Positions 21,689 through 33,414 of a DNA stretch of 64,000 nt are shown here, piece by piece. Each line of letters begins with the position of its first letter. Within the stretch, counting starts at the first letter, position 1. Source of the DNA: Lasiodiplodia sp. COLG20. Its lineage: Eukaryota; Ascomycota; Dothideomycetes; Botryosphaeriales; Botryosphaeriaceae. Made by a program: the position numbers and the translations under genes. The stretch spans positions 610,501 through 674,500 of the forward strand of contig VNWV01000009.1 of NCBI GenBank assembly GCA_009801085.1, written 5' to 3'. Under the pieces are notes generated by a model. That model was given only the letters and a program-made list of their open reading frames with translations. It did not search any database and was not told where the DNA came from.

Positions 21689-24600
21689 TTAGGCGAGCGA
21701 ACTCTCTGCCCTTCGCAGGACGCGTCTTGCGGTCCCACCTACGCCCTCGGCGTCACTGGTATCCGCGCTACTCAAGCTGATGGAGGTAGCGGCCGAATGG
21801 GACACAGGAAGGCTACCGTTGATGCTGCCGTTGCGAGGTCTTCTGTTTGCCCTTCGAGCCTGTGCCTGTGAGCCGCATGCCTTGAGCGTCCGGCGCAAAG
21901 TCTTGAGGTAAAGCACATGATCTCTCGCAACCCTGCTAGCTTCAGTCACCATCATACGCTGGTCAGCCGTGTTATCCAACGTCGTCGGGTGCGGCGGGGT
22001 AGGACGGGCAGTGCGCAGAGGCATTCGGTGCCTTCCCTGGGCTGCGCCAAGCTGCATGGAGAAGCTTGCAGCGCTTCGAGGTGAGTAGGTAGCAACCGAT
22101 GTGCGAGGTGTCGTGAGTTGAGTGACGTCGCCGGAGAGAGCCAAAGCAGTATCGGGTGAGGCGAAAGTACTGCTCGAGAAAGATCCGTTTGTAGAGGGAG
22201 GCGTGCTTGAAAGTAAAGAGTCTTGGTACCGCCACGTACGAGGTGACTCGGGGTTGAAAGAGGGGACACTTGTCTGGGATACCTGACGCCGACTTTTAAT
22301 GGTCTCGTCATTGAGACCACTTCCATCTGGAAGGGCATTTGCCATTGTGTTCGAGAACCTTAAGAATGTTTCATCCTCCGATTTTTTCGAATCGCTGCCC
22401 CTCGTACGTCTTTTAGGGTTGATCAGGCGATGAGCCACAGAACCATTTGATTCACGAGCAACTGAGGATTTTCTCGATCCGGCCGAGCCGCGATGCTGGT
22501 CCTCACGGCCTTCGACTATGGGGCCATGGTCTGACACGTATCCCTGACCCTTTTCCTCCTGATCGCCAGGCGTGAGGAGGCCGGAGATCCGCTTATGAGG
22601 CTCGGACTGGGATTGGCGATGATAGGAGGCACGATTATTGTTTTGTGAGAGTTGCGCCTGTTCTTCGAGATCGAAGGGGTTGCCGGTGGTGACGTCTGCA
22701 TCGTTGCTGCCGGTAAAAGAATCGACCATGGAGGTCGCTGTGGTAGGACGAGGAACGAGGCTCACATCGGCGAAATCTAAATCGATCATCGACGTCCGTT
22801 CAGGCGAACCTGGTGCCGACTGCGAGAAGTGGAAGTCATCGAATTGGCCAATAGGCTGTGTCGCAGCGTGGCGAAGTGGGGGGCGCCACGCATCTCCCAA
22901 TGGTGGTGACGGACCAAGATCTTTACCAGCCGCGGATTTCCCTTCCGCTGGTCCCATTGGGAATGAGAATCCCGGAAGCATGCTGCCGCGATCGTTGCTT
23001 GATTGGGCCGCCATGGCGGGCAGTTGCAGTTCCTTCGTACCGCGACGCTGCACCAACCGGCTTGTCCGGTAGTCTGGCTGCGACTCATCCTCCGATACTT
23101 CTGCCGTTGCAAATGTCCAGTCCATTGTGCGACGGTTCTTCGTGTCTTGACTTTTAGTGTCTTCGGGAATAGGCGGAGGCTCCATGACTGGAAACTTCCA
23201 ATCCTTTGTCGCACGCCTGGCGGTCTCAACTGGAGGAGGTTCCATCATGGGGAATTTCCAGTCTTTGGTTGCACGCTTTTCTCCAGCTGGCTCCATCGTC
23301 GGGAATTTCCAATCCTTGGTAGCTCGCCGTGAACCTCTGTTGGGTTGGTAGGTATATTCCTCGTCGTCATCGTCTTCCAACTCTTTCATGATCCTGTTAA
23401 TTCGACTAGCGCGTAAAGTGCTCGCATTCGCGAGGTCCAGGTTTGGCGTCGTCTCAAACCCGGCATCCACAGCATCGAGGTCAATCATCGTGACCCTATT
23501 CGAAGCACGATTCGGCTCCCAGTTGCGAAGCGCCAGGTCAGACTGCGACGATCGATCCGGACCATCTAGCTGCAGCATTGACGGGTCTTCACCGTACTTG
23601 TATTCCGGCGCGTCGAGATTGAACAGTCTGTCTAATCCTGCTTCTCCACGTTTGATCTGTTGCTCCTTCATTGCCTTCTGGTGCATCATGAACTTGCGGC
23701 CGCGGCCCCTGGGCGCCATGGCATCTTCCACGTCATCTTTTCGTACATCGCCGCCATCGCGAAACGGATCCACCATGGAAAGACGCTTCTCATACGCGAA
23801 TTCTCTTTCAAACTCCACAGTGGTGCTGAACACCCAGTCTTCTCCCGTGTCAGAGGAAGGATCCGCGTCAAGCCCCTCCGCTCCTCCTGCAGCCCAGAGT
23901 GAAGTGCGGTTACCGCCACGATCTTGCCAGTCCAGGAAGCGCTTGACCAGAGTGGATAGGCTACTGTTTGGAAAGCTTTCTTGCGTTCCAAATATATAAG
24001 GGTGCTGAAGGATTTCTGCAACAGAGGGGCGCTCATAGGGTCTTTCCTTGAGGATAAACGACACAAAGTCCCTGAGTCCATTGGAATATTGGTTTCCTTC
24101 CAAACGCGGGGCCTGGCGTCGGTTTGCAAGAAACTCGAAGTTGCGGCCGGCATCCGGGGGCAATCCAGTCGCCATCTCGTAAATGGTGCATCCAAAAGCC
24201 CAGCAATCAACCTCGGTCCCGTAGCCGGCGCCGACTTGGTCCTTGATCATTTCCGGGGGCATCCAGTTAGGCGTACCGATAATGGTCGATCGCTTGTCGA
24301 AACTCGTCTCAAGCAGTCCAGATACACCAAAGTCAATAAGTTGAACATTTCCATGCTGGCTTATCATAACATTTGCGCCTATTGAAACGTCAGCATGCTC
24401 GATCATGCAGGAAATCTGTGGGAATTGAGCGAAGAACACTCACATTTGATGTCACGGTGAAGAATACCCGCGTCATGCACGAACTTCAAGCCAACCGCAA
24501 CCTCTCTTGCAATGGGGATGATGAAATGCTCTTCCAGCGGCATCGGCTTTTGTGGCGTTCCACCGGGAGTCGCCCTCATCAGAGTCCGAACGCTACCACC

Positions 24601-25598
24601 AGCGACATATTCGGTGATCATCCATAGTTGCGAGTGGAAGGCGAAAGACTCATAAAAGTGATTGACGTTCTGGGCCGAGCTGTCCCGTAGCTGTTGGAGG
24701 ATGGAGGTTTCCTTGACGAGCTGCTTGATGGTCTCATCTCGATGCGCGTGGCTGGCCTCTCCGTAGTCAGCTTTATCGATATCGCAAATTTTTATCGCGA
24801 CAAGCTCGTTGGTTTCCCGATGTTTACTGTTTAAATTGACAATCAGCATACGCGCATATCGAAAGGACTAGAATGCGCCTTAAGTTCATACCCCTTGTAA
24901 ACTCGCCCAAATGCGCCCTTCCCGATGAGCTCAAGGAAGTCGTAAGCAGGAGCAGCAACGCCAGAGCGATCGGCATGGTGCTCAACAGCATGCTGCATCT
25001 CTCGCGCCGCTTCGGCTTGTCTGGCCTTGGCGCCATGGAGGCGGGGGCTCAGTAATTCAGCTGCCATGTTTTTCCCGCTTGAACGTCGTCTTCCGTTGGA
25101 ATTGCGGCGAGCGTTGCTTCGAACAAGAGTACACTTGAACTTTGGAGGATCAAAAAGAGGTTCTGGGGGAGATAGCGGCACGTAATCTATCAATTGCAGA
25201 GCATCGCGGACATCAGCCGGCGGGAGTTGCGTAGAAGGAGGTGGTGTTGGGTACGCGTCCGAAAAGGTGGTGATTGCGGCCGGTGCTGTTGGTGGAGGAC
25301 TCGAGATCTCCAGGATGCTGAGAGTCGGAAGGTGCCGAGATGATGAAATGGAAAGCTGTTTCAGATGGGCAGAGGGTGGCGGTTCCGGGAACGACGAGAA
25401 GGGCTTTGCGTTGTGCAATATGTCAGACTCAGGCCTGGGTTCCGTGTAGGCGCGACGAAGCCTCGGGAATTGTTGCTCCGGAATGTCAATCTCTGACTCC
25501 CGTGTTAGCGGCCAGGATATTTGCTCTGGAGTCAGCTTGCGCCGGCTCTTCTTCCCGCGGCCCTGCCAGACCTTCCACGCCGGCTCGCTGGCCGGCAT
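21689..25598 (-). CDS. STE20/germinal-centre-type Ser/Thr kinase with long tail
   Basis: Three supported exons (25598-24892, 24826-24444, 24378-21689), 65-bp introns, 1259 aa from the ATG at 25598. Residues 1 to about 220 are a disordered Pro/Ser leader. The kinase domain has the glycine loop LIGKGAFGRVYKG (224-236), VAIKI, catalytic HRDIKCAN (split by intron 2), LIDFGVSG and the substrate loop GTPNWMPPEM. The hinge TEYVAGGSVRTLM resembles Nak1/Kic1-type GCKs. About 750 residues follow, including the DWKFP repeats, and the C terminus is basic and helical. The frame stays open upstream, and a GT-AG pair (25790/25662) would join more coding sequence with no in-frame ATG, so another 5' exon may exist. 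Relatives act in polarity and septation (MOR/SIN-type signalling); the exact orthologue is uncertain. Confidence 0.82.
23010..23345 (-). repeat. tandem peptide repeat RRATKDWKFPxMEPP in kinase tail
   Basis: Reading on the minus strand, three near-identical units (RRATKDWKFPTMEP, KRATKDWKFPMMEPP, RRATKDWKFPVMEPP) are followed by RRTMDWTFATAE and a more diverged RRGTKELQLPAM, spaced about 20-35 residues apart. The Trp-Lys-Phe-Pro core is invariant in the first three. Most variation lies in the spacers, so the core is probably a selected linear motif. Confidence 0.8.
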
Positions 25599-26343
25599 GG
25601 TGGGCAGGCGTAAGGTCGAGAAGTTGAAGTCGGGCGCAGAATAGAGGGCGTTGGAGTCGGGCTGTCCTAGGACGCGGAGTAGTAAAGGGCAGTCATGGTG
25701 GGCTGTTGGTAGAGTGCTGTCATGGGTGTGGTTGGTGGGTTTGGGAAGTGGAGCGGTGGGCGGAAAAGGAAGCGGCGAACGGTGACTTACAGAGGCAGGA
25801 AGCGCAGCTACGCGAGGATCGGCTGGTTCAGATACAATGACGTGACCCTGCGCATGGCTCCTTGGAGTCGTCGCGCTGTCCAGTGAAAGCGGCGGCAAGG
25901 TCGCAGGGTTGCCTGGCGAATATCTAGATGTCACAGGTCGAGTTGGGCGGCGGGCGCGGCAGACTCTCGGCCCTAGCAGCCACCTGGACAATGGCGCGCG
26001 CGGTCAGGCTGCGACGGCGCGACGGCGGGGCTGAGCTGGACGGGTCAGGGCAGGCGCAAGTGGGTGGATTCTGACCGGTGGACAGGCTTCTGTGGGCTGC
26101 GAAGTCGAGGAAAAGGAAAGGGTCCGCGTTGAAGGGAGCTGTCTGGCGCGATCCGCGACCGGGATCCTCCCGAAACGAATGGCGCGCGGCCCCGTGCGGA
26201 AGGAACGAGCGCAGCCACTCACAGCCGCGCTCTGCTTGGTTTGCCGCCACAGGTGATGTCAGCCGGCGCCGCCTCTACTTCTTGCTTGCAACCTCAAGGA
26301 GGCCAGCATCCGCTCCTCACAACCCGTCGCATATCGCAAGAAC
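25599..26343. promoter_or_regulatory. divergent promoter: kinase / small Gly-rich gene
   Basis: 745 bp between two divergent starts. The kinase-side 390 bp stays open in the kinase frame and may include a 5' exon or leader intron. The remainder is GC-rich with CT tracts on each side of the starts. Confidence 0.4.
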
Positions 26344-26786
26344 ATGGCACCAAACGACAACTGGCTCAACCGTCAAGTCCAGGGCGCCGTTGCCGGCGCC
26401 GGCGGCTTTGTGGGCGGCATCATCAATAGCGTGGGCAACGGCGTCTCCGGCGTGGGTCGAGGCATTGGCAACGGGTGCGCTCCCTTCCCTCTTTGGCCAT
26501 CCCCACGATTTCAACGGCAATCTCTCTGAAGGGGCCCCGCGCTGACTCAACCATCGCCTCTAGTATTTCGAATACGACTCGCGGCTGGGGTGACGGCGTG
26601 CGTGGCTACGGAAACGGCGTCAAGGACGCCACGCGAGCCTCTGGTCGTCGCGCCCCCACTGCCGCCAACCCCCTGGGCCTTCCTGGGGGCTCCACGCAGA
26701 GCGCCGCCATGCTGAAGTCCAAGGCTCAGGGCATCACCAGCAGCGCTCGCACAGGCACCGCAAGCAACCCTCTCGGTCTGAAATAA
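26344..26786 (+). CDS. small Gly/Asn-rich conserved fungal protein
   Basis: Exons 26344-26474 and 26564-26786 (89-bp intron with a gctgac branch motif) encode 117 aa. The sequence is dominated by short G-N-G-V/G-V-G motifs: GGIINSVGNGVSGVGRGIGN before the splice and RGWGDGVRGYGNGVKDAT after it, then AANPLGLPGG and a terminal ASNPLGLK, so the NPLGL motif occurs twice. I recall similar short proteins as conserved hypothetical in Pezizomycotina. No signal peptide or membrane helix; the alternating Gly/hydrophobic pattern is amphipathic. Function unknown. Reading through the intron hits a stop within 20 codons. Confidence 0.75.
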
Positions 26787-27183
26787 GGGGCAATCCTTGC
26801 TTTAATTTGGCCACGACAAATGATTCACGATGATTTGAATATAACAAAAACATCTCCACGTTCCTTGCTCGTACTCGACCTTGTCCTTTTATACGTGAAT
26901 CTTCATTTGTTCTACTTGTCACTGCGCTTTGGTTCCTTCAGGGTCTATGCTGCAGCACAAACTCCCGTCCTAGCCGTGGGCCTATCTACGCCGACCTGTC
27001 TGGCTGCCCTTCCAAAGCCCTGCCTATTAATATCAAGACTACAATACCAATCCTTAATCCCAGTCGCTAAACTTTTACTTTTCCAAACTCCGCGCTAGAG
27101 GGAATCTTGCCGTGGAAAAAAAAAAAAAAAAAAAAAACGCCTGAACCCCTGTCCATGTTGACCCGTGCTTCAACCACTGATAA
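26787..27183. other. convergent 3' region with 22-nt A tract
   Basis: 397 bp between convergent genes. Holds an uninterrupted A run at 27116-27137. No coding signal. Confidence 0.5.
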
Positions 27184-29264
27184 TCATGTGCTAGCCTCCG
27201 TGGCGGTGCCGTCCTCGAAGGTTTCTTCATCGTCTGACTCATCTGCTTGCGAGTCCGAGTCGCTGTAATCGTCCGCCTCCTCCTGATCAAGGCCTGGGAT
27301 ACTCTTCCATTCGTTGTAGTCGCCTTCCATCCAACGCTTGCTTCTCGGGAGACTGTACGGGTCGAAAGGGAAGTATGAGTCCAACTGGAATGCACTCTCG
27401 TTATTTTTTGCAGATAGAGCCGTCTCTCTCTCCTGCATGCCGTACATAGCACCGGCAGAAACGAAGCGCGAGAGCTTCAACCGCTTGTTCGTCTCGAGCA
27501 GTGGGAATACATAGAGGAAGCGAAGGTGATGTGCGATGCGAGCAAACTGGGTGACAACACCAGGAGAGCAGACCTTAAGTGGGTTGAACTTGGAGTAAAT
27601 GTTGCGCATCATCATCTCTTTCATACCGGGCAGCCAGGCCAGGTCGCCACCTTGGAAAAGAATTTCTTCGTCATCCGCGTAACTGTCCGTCTCGCTAACA
27701 ATAAGGTCGCGCCAGCGGAAGCAGAAGATGTAGAGGAGTGCCTGCGCCAGGGAATAGTAGCCAGTGTAGCGACGCAGATCTGGCCCCTTGCAGTTTCCCT
27801 CGTTCCGTAGCCGAAAGTCATCAAGCTGCTGCCCAAGAACCTGGAAGACAGCTTGGACAGCGTGCCGGGGCACATGTGCGCCGCGAGCGATGAAGCTGGC
27901 AAGGTAAGCCGCAGCGGCAAGTCGCATGATTTGTGGGCGGGTCTTGTCGAATGCAAGCTCGGCGCAGACGTATGTGAACTTGTCGGCGAAGAGTGGCGAG
28001 GTTTGCGCAAAGTGGAAGAGGAGGAATTGCGTATGCCGGGACCGGTAGGTTGGTAGGATAATGTTCTTGAACTGGGCCAGCAGAAACTCGAACGTTTCCA
28101 TGGCATCTACATGCGTGCCCATGACGAAGATACGGTGGTAGTACTCAAAAAGGATATCGAGAATGCTGTCCATCTTGCCGACCGAGTCCTTGAGTTCCTG
28201 GATGCGTCTTTGGTCGCTGTCTAAGCCGTCATCGCTGGACGAGTCATCATCGCTGTCTTCCTCGTCCTCATCCTCGGCATCGGTATCATCGTCTTCATCC
28301 TCGTCGATTTCTTCGCGCTTGTAGAGAGCCTCTTGCACAATGGCCTCCTCAAATTCCTCTTCTAGATCTTCCATGTCCACTTGGATCTGGACGTCAAGCT
28401 TGACGAGGTTCTCGGTAATGAGAGCCAGAGCCAAGCCCTTGAGTTCCGGCGCATACTCCATGAGCTCCATGAGGTTGTTGAGGTACGTGAGGTACACCTT
28501 GGCAGTTTCCTGTGTAGACGGGAACGAGGACTGCAGCAATGAGGTCAAGACGCCACTTGCTGAGGGGATGAGCTTGAGGAGGCGCTTGAGAGTCTCGTGC
28601 ACGCGTTGCCGAAGCTCTGACCGGGTGATGGGCGGGTCTCGTTCGTGACGGAGGTTTGGGGAGGGAACTAGACGGCGTCAGCGAGACGAGCACGCGCTGC
28701 AAGCGTGAGGCCCAACCTACCACCATGAAAGTACTTCACAAGCGATTGGAGAACCTGGCCGGTGTATCCTCCGTGTGCAGACATCAAGCTCGCAAGAAGC
28801 GTGGCGTAGAGTCGCTTGAAAGCCTCGTCGCGAGCAAGCCATTGGCAGTCGAGGATGGCGTGGACAAGTCCGGAGCAGTTCTTGTTCAGCAGGCTCACGT
28901 TTCCGATGAGAGCAACGACATATTTGCCCAGCAGCTTGGTGCTTGGAGCAGCGCTTGCGGTAGGGCGTGTCGTGAAGAGAGTCTTGATTTCGTCGTAGGA
29001 CGCACTGTCGCCCGCGACGTGCTTATCTATGGCGCGTCGCACCTCCTCGCGAACGAGCTCGATGCCCTTCTCGTCAAAGTCCTCCAGCAGGCGAATGTCA
29101 ACGGTAGGGTCGAACGAGACGCGCGGCTTCTTGCTCCTTGCAACGGCAGGGGCCGCATTGTCAGAGTCGGAATCCATGTGCTTGCGCTTGAGACTGGGGC
29201 CTGGAATCGCCGCCTTGGCGTTGGATGACGGCAGCGCGGCGACGGGAGCAGCGAGTGAGACCAT
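27184..29264 (-). CDS. RRN3: RNA polymerase I initiation factor Rrn3 (TIF-IA)
   Basis: Exons 29264-28724 and 28667-27184, 56-bp intron, 674 aa. After a basic, nuclear-localisation-like N terminus (SLKRKHM and ARSKKPRVSF), the whole protein matches the Rrn3 family: HEAT-like helices (LLGKYVVALIGNVSLLNKNC, VHETLKRLLKLIPSASGVL), the long acidic insertion near residue 300 (EEIDEDEDDDTDAEDEDEE) and conserved blocks RSRHTQFLLFHFAQTSPLFA, YYSLAQALLYIFCFRWRDLI and FNPLKVCSPGVVTQFARIA. Rrn3 bridges Pol I to core factor at the rDNA promoter and is the growth-regulated step of rRNA synthesis, usually phospho-controlled through TOR. The C-terminal tail is acidic and disordered. Length is slightly above the yeast protein (627 aa). 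Confidence 0.95.
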
Positions 29265-29872
29265 GATCTCAGTGCGGCATGCCGGTCTCGCTCGGACAGT
29301 TCAGGGAGTGTGCTGGGTCCGGGGAATAAGGGTAGTGATGTGGGCGCGTAACAGTCGTGTGGAAGTGTCGTGTGTGCCGGGCGGGCGCGATGAGAATTTG
29401 GCGTAATTGCCAAGACCGCGCTAGGGCACGTGCGCCTCGCAAGGGACCGCGGGGACCAGAACCTACGCTGCGCTCTTGACGACCAAAATCCAATCAATAC
29501 TCCCGGAAAGAAAGTATCAGACTCCCTGCTCGGCTGCTCTTCAGCGTGTCGCCTGGAGCTTCTTCCCTCACAACCACCATCAGCGCAGTCGCCTCGGCCA
29601 AACTTCCCCCTCCAACTGCTCCGAAGGGTCCGTGCGCAAAAATTTATATGCCCAGCCCCACAGCCGGACAGCAGCAGATGAGGATACTCGCTCAGGATGC
29701 CGACGTGCAGGGGAATAAAAAAGCTGGAGAATCTCTGCGTTGTCGCCTTGGCCAAACCTGCAAACGTGGCGTGGGTCGTCCCAGGCATCCGGCCCAACTT
29801 GAGCATCCACCCACACGATACAACCAACAACCAACAACTCCCCAGCCCTCTATACGACACGCAAAAAGGAAT
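29265..29872. other. intergenic: Rrn3 promoter and tRNA 3' flank
   Basis: 608 bp without a recognisable coding gene. It holds the Rrn3 upstream region and ends at the tRNA-Gln gene transcribed toward it. Confidence 0.5.
29863..29867 (-). terminator. Pol III oligo-T terminator of tRNA-Gln
   Basis: Five consecutive T on the transcribed strand, starting 6 nt past the mature 3' end of the tRNA gene: a standard RNA polymerase III stop. Confidence 0.8.
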
Positions 29873-29957
29873 AGGTCCTACCCGGGATCGAACCGGGGTC
29901 GCAGGAATGCTCTGAAATAATCAGAATCCTGAGTGCTAGCCACTACACTATAGAACC
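29873..29957 (-). tRNA. tRNA-Gln (anticodon CTG) with 13-nt intron
   Basis: Read on the minus strand, the acceptor stem GGTTCTA pairs with TAGGACC. The D arm is GTGTAGTGGCTAGCAC, and the anticodon stem CAGGA pairs with TCCTG around loop TTCTGAT. The T arm CCCGG-TTCGATC-CCGGG contains the B box GGTTCGATCCC. Positions 34-36 read CTG, decoding CAG (Gln). A 13-nt intron (29908-29920) sits after position 37, the canonical eukaryotic site. The mature length is 72 nt once the intron is removed. The U4-G69 pair is tolerated. Confidence 0.95.
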
Positions 29958-31426
29958 TGGTGTGTCGGCGTGCTCTGTGAGGCGCTTGGAAGTCCGCTTT
30001 GCCGGTAACTGATATATACGCAAGTTCTTGAGATGTGAACTAGTGGCAAGTTGCACTTTCAGACTGTTGGAACTATAAGGGATTGACCCTCTAAGGCTCA
30101 AGCGGCTAACAGGGACTATGTACAGTTCAGAGATGGACTAAGCCTAAACAAGGCCATCTATTCTGGGTGAATGCTACTTCGTACTTCAACACAGACTTCT
30201 GGATTACCCCTCTATGGGCGGGATGTGAGAAGCTATTTAACGTGCGCCATCAATATTCCGTTTTAGTCTACTACCAAACACGTTCGACTTCAAACACTAT
30301 ACACTATCTGCAGATACTAGTTCGCTCACAGGTTTCCGTACAGACCTTCGGAATAGGACCGGTATCATGCTGAATGACCAAGACAGGTCGAGATGGGAGC
30401 ACGGATGCGCTACAGTATGCAATGGGAACGAAAATAAAGAAAACTTCGACCCTGCATTTCGCTCACCATGCCACCAAGCAAGAACACAGGCACTCCACGT
30501 CAGAAAACCAACGCTGGGTCGCCGTACACGTAGCTGCAGCAAGCACAAACACACAGTGAAGATAAAATATCCAGCATTCGTCATCAATGGTAAGAATATA
30601 GGGCGGACAACAAGGGGCGGAGTTGACGTCGAGCAGGCGTGGGGAAGGGACAATGATTGGTTAATTGACGCATCCACGCCATTTGATCGACGCGTCGGAG
30701 CAGGGGTGCCGAGCTCTTGCATGTGGCGGGCTTTCCAGAGGAGATCTCCTGCGGCAACCATCTCAACAGACGCACGAGGTCAGCTTATCTCTCAATGCCT
30801 CGTACGACAGGAGCAGTCGCCATCGGGAACTAAGCTTGACTTGTGCAGCCACCCCGCAGCTTTCCGCAACTTTCTTCCGTGGTCACGACTCGACACAGCC
30901 CCGCCACAGGCGTTGCATCACAGGTGGGAAGAATAGGCGAATCGGGACAGATGGGGAAAGAAGTGCGGCAATGCGCCTGACTCGGATCGTGCAAAAGAAC
31001 GCGATGGATCGAGCGGCTGACAAGGGATGGGTCGGTCTCTGCGGATGTGATGATGATCAGGGCGGGGAGCTAGGGAAGAGACGCTGCGAGCGGCAGCGGA
31101 CCGGATGTTAGTCAGGCACTGCTCCAATCAAGATAGCTAAGCAACATGCGGAAAAACCCCGCTGAGGACGGACCAAGGAGTGGCAGCGATGGGCGTTGCG
31201 AGCAGCGTGGCTGCAGATTGGTAAGAATTTGTTAAGCATCTCGTCGGGATTGCCAATTGCCCGCAATCAATCGTCACTTACCGCCGCGCACGGTCCATGA
31301 TGCAAGAGCTCTGCCCTCGTCCCATCACGGGTTAAATAGAGCTCCCCGCCCCAAGCGGGGTACAATTCAGCTCAGCCATCCTTCTCTCCCTCGATTTCCC
31401 ACCGACATCCCAAGCAACCCGCAAAA
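29958..31426. other. intergenic, 1.5 kb, no supported gene
   Basis: A 189-codon open plus frame (30367-30936) contains NGNENKENFDP but shows no splice or homology support. CT-rich promoter sequence lies immediately before the quinone reductase gene (31360-31420). Confidence 0.45.
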
Positions 31427-32142
31427 ATGGCTCCCAAGATCGCCATCGTCTTCGTGCGTTACCCCGCCCAGCTCTCCTCGCGACGAGGCTAACAGCCCAA
31501 CAGTACTCGATGTACGGCCACATCAAGCAGCTGGCCCTGGCCGAGAAGAAGGGCATTGAGGCTGCTGGCGGCACCGTCGACCTCTACCAGTCTGTTCCCA
31601 ACGCCCATCATGACGCCATGCGCTGACCCTTTGCCAGGATCCCCGAGACCCTCTCCGACGAGGTGCTCGGCAAGATGCACGCTCCTCCCAAGGACGCCTC
31701 GATCAAGACGCTGGAGAACCCGGCCACGCTCGCCGAGTACGATGCTTTCCTCTTCGGCATCCCGACCCGCTACGGCAACTTCCCCGCCCAGTGGAAGGCT
31801 TTCTGGGACAAGACTGGTGGCCAGTGGCAGAGCGGCGCCTTCTGGGGCAAGTATGCCGGTCTCTTCATCAGCACCGGCACTCCCGGTGGTGGTCAGGAGA
31901 GCACCGCCATCGCCGCCATGTCCACCCTTACTCACCACGGCATCATCTACGTCCCTCTCGGCTACAAGCACACGTTTGCTCTGCTGGCCGACCTCAGCGA
32001 GGTGCGCGGTGGCTCTCCTTGGGGCGCCGGCACCTTCTCCGCTGGCGATGGCTCCCGCCAGCCCTCGCAGAAGGAGCTCGAGCTCGCCGAGGCCCAGGGC
32101 AAAGCCTTCTACGAGACCGTCTCCAAGGTCAACTTTGCGTGA
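31427..32142 (+). CDS. WrbA-type NAD(P)H:quinone oxidoreductase (Alt a 7 family)
   Basis: Three exons: 31427-31453, 31504-31589 and 31638-32142, with 50- and 48-bp introns, give 205 aa, the family's usual length. The flavodoxin-like fold begins [20 protein letters not shown], with the FMN-phosphate loop spanning intron 1. It continues [38 protein letters not shown] (FMN loop), [15 protein letters not shown] and [11 protein letters not shown]. Members reduce quinones by two electrons and protect against redox cycling. Fungal homologues (Alt a 7, Cla h 7) are known minor allergens and, as Pst2/Ycp4-like proteins in yeast, associate with membranes or eisosomes. The second donor is a less common GTCTGT, but it alone restores LYQ-IPETL. 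Confidence 0.94.
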
Positions 32143-32438
32143 CTAGATGATGGGAAGGCTGAGGCCACCAATGGTGCCACAAAGCAACATGATACCCCTG
32201 CTGCCACTGAGCAGGCAACACCGTCTCCCAATGAGCCTCAGAAGAAGGAAACGAAGGATGGTCTTTGCGGTCTCCCCGTCAAGTGCTCGATAATGTAAAC
32301 CGAAAATAGTGACAAAACATACCATTTCAATTCTACTGCTGGATTATGCATATTCCCTCGTGCGGTCCCAATCACTTTGCTCAGTGCCGATATAGCATGT
32401 CGAAGCAAAATCGGGTATATGTACGCTTCAGCCGTCAA

Positions 32439-33248
32439 TTACTTGGTCCACGGCAGACCCAGCTTCTTCATCTCGACGGCGAGCTGGAAAATGTAGTCCA
32501 AGCTGCAAAGACAGAGTGTCAGCATCATCCAAGGTAGGAAAAGTCTGCGGCAGCGCACCTCTCACACTGCGTCTTGGCTTTGTGGACGTTATCTCCCCAG
32601 ACGTAGATACCGTGTCTGCGGACCAGGACGGCGTACGTGTCAGGGTGCTTCTCCATGGCAGCCGCCAGACTGTCCGTCAGGTCCTCCTCGTGCGCAGTGT
32701 TCTCGATGATGGGGATGCGCAGGCGGTCGAAGTAGCCCAGATTGCCCTGCTTGCCGCGGCCCTTGGGGATGCCCTTGATCTGTTCAATCATCTCAATCTC
32801 GAAGCACGCGTCGCTGCCAAAGTCGCGCTCGACAAGCAGAGTGACCAGCACGGCCCACTGCGAGTGTGTGTGGATGCAGCAGCCAGCGCCGCGGTCGAAG
32901 GCGGCGAGGAAGAGAGGAGTGCAGGCCGAGGGCTTGAGCACCTGCGGCTTGCGAAGGTACTCGCGCGTGTTGTAGTCCAAGACGAACATGTCGGTGGGCT
33001 TCATGAGTTCCTTCTGCACGCCCGACGGCGCGATGAAGATGTGATCATGGTGCTTGATGCTGGTGCCGCCGCCAGTGCCGGTGACCTGCGAAGTCGGGTG
33101 GTCAGTGGCCGGGCTCTGGGGTGCGGGCGAGGGGTCGTGGTACCCAGCCCAGGGTGTAAAACTTGCGGCAGAGCTCGCAAATCAGATTGGCCGGGTGTCC
33201 TGGGTCGGCCGAGTGGATCAGGGCGTCATTACTCTGGTCGGAAGCCAT
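32439..33248 (-). CDS. MDE1: methylthioribulose-1-phosphate dehydratase
   Basis: Exons 33248-33144, 33085-32559 and 32502-32439 (introns 58 and 56 bp), 231 aa. It is a class II aldolase/adducin-fold enzyme. The start [18 protein letters not shown] and the exon-2 opening [20 protein letters not shown] are signature Mde1/MtnB sequence. The zinc site includes CCIHTHSQ, and later HGIYVWGD supplies the third His. The protein ends [18 protein letters not shown]. The enzyme dehydrates 5-methylthioribulose-1-phosphate in the cytosolic methionine salvage pathway. The last exon is only 64 nt. No other methionine-salvage gene is nearby. Confidence 0.95.
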
Positions 33249-33414
33249 GGTGTCGTGGGCTGGAGAAAAATGCGGCAAAGGCGGGGATTGTTTTCGCAGA
33301 TCTTATCGATGGCGTCACGTCAAATGTGCTTACCGAACCCACGCCAAGCAGGGGACCTAAACATCTCATAAGCACAGGTCATGCTCTTCCACTCGAAGAA
33401 GACTTTGGCCAGCA

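Noticed and set aside
27116..27137. 22-nt A tract, with similar runs at 11385, 48742 and 48983, as possible retroposon tails
   Set aside because: No target-site duplication, reverse-transcriptase fragment or intronless gene copy adjoins them; most lie in 3' trailers as simple homopolymers.
30367..30936. 189-codon plus frame containing NENKENFDP (KEN-box-like)
   Set aside because: No supporting flanking motif, splice signal or recognisable domain; a single short motif in an isolated frame is not evidence.
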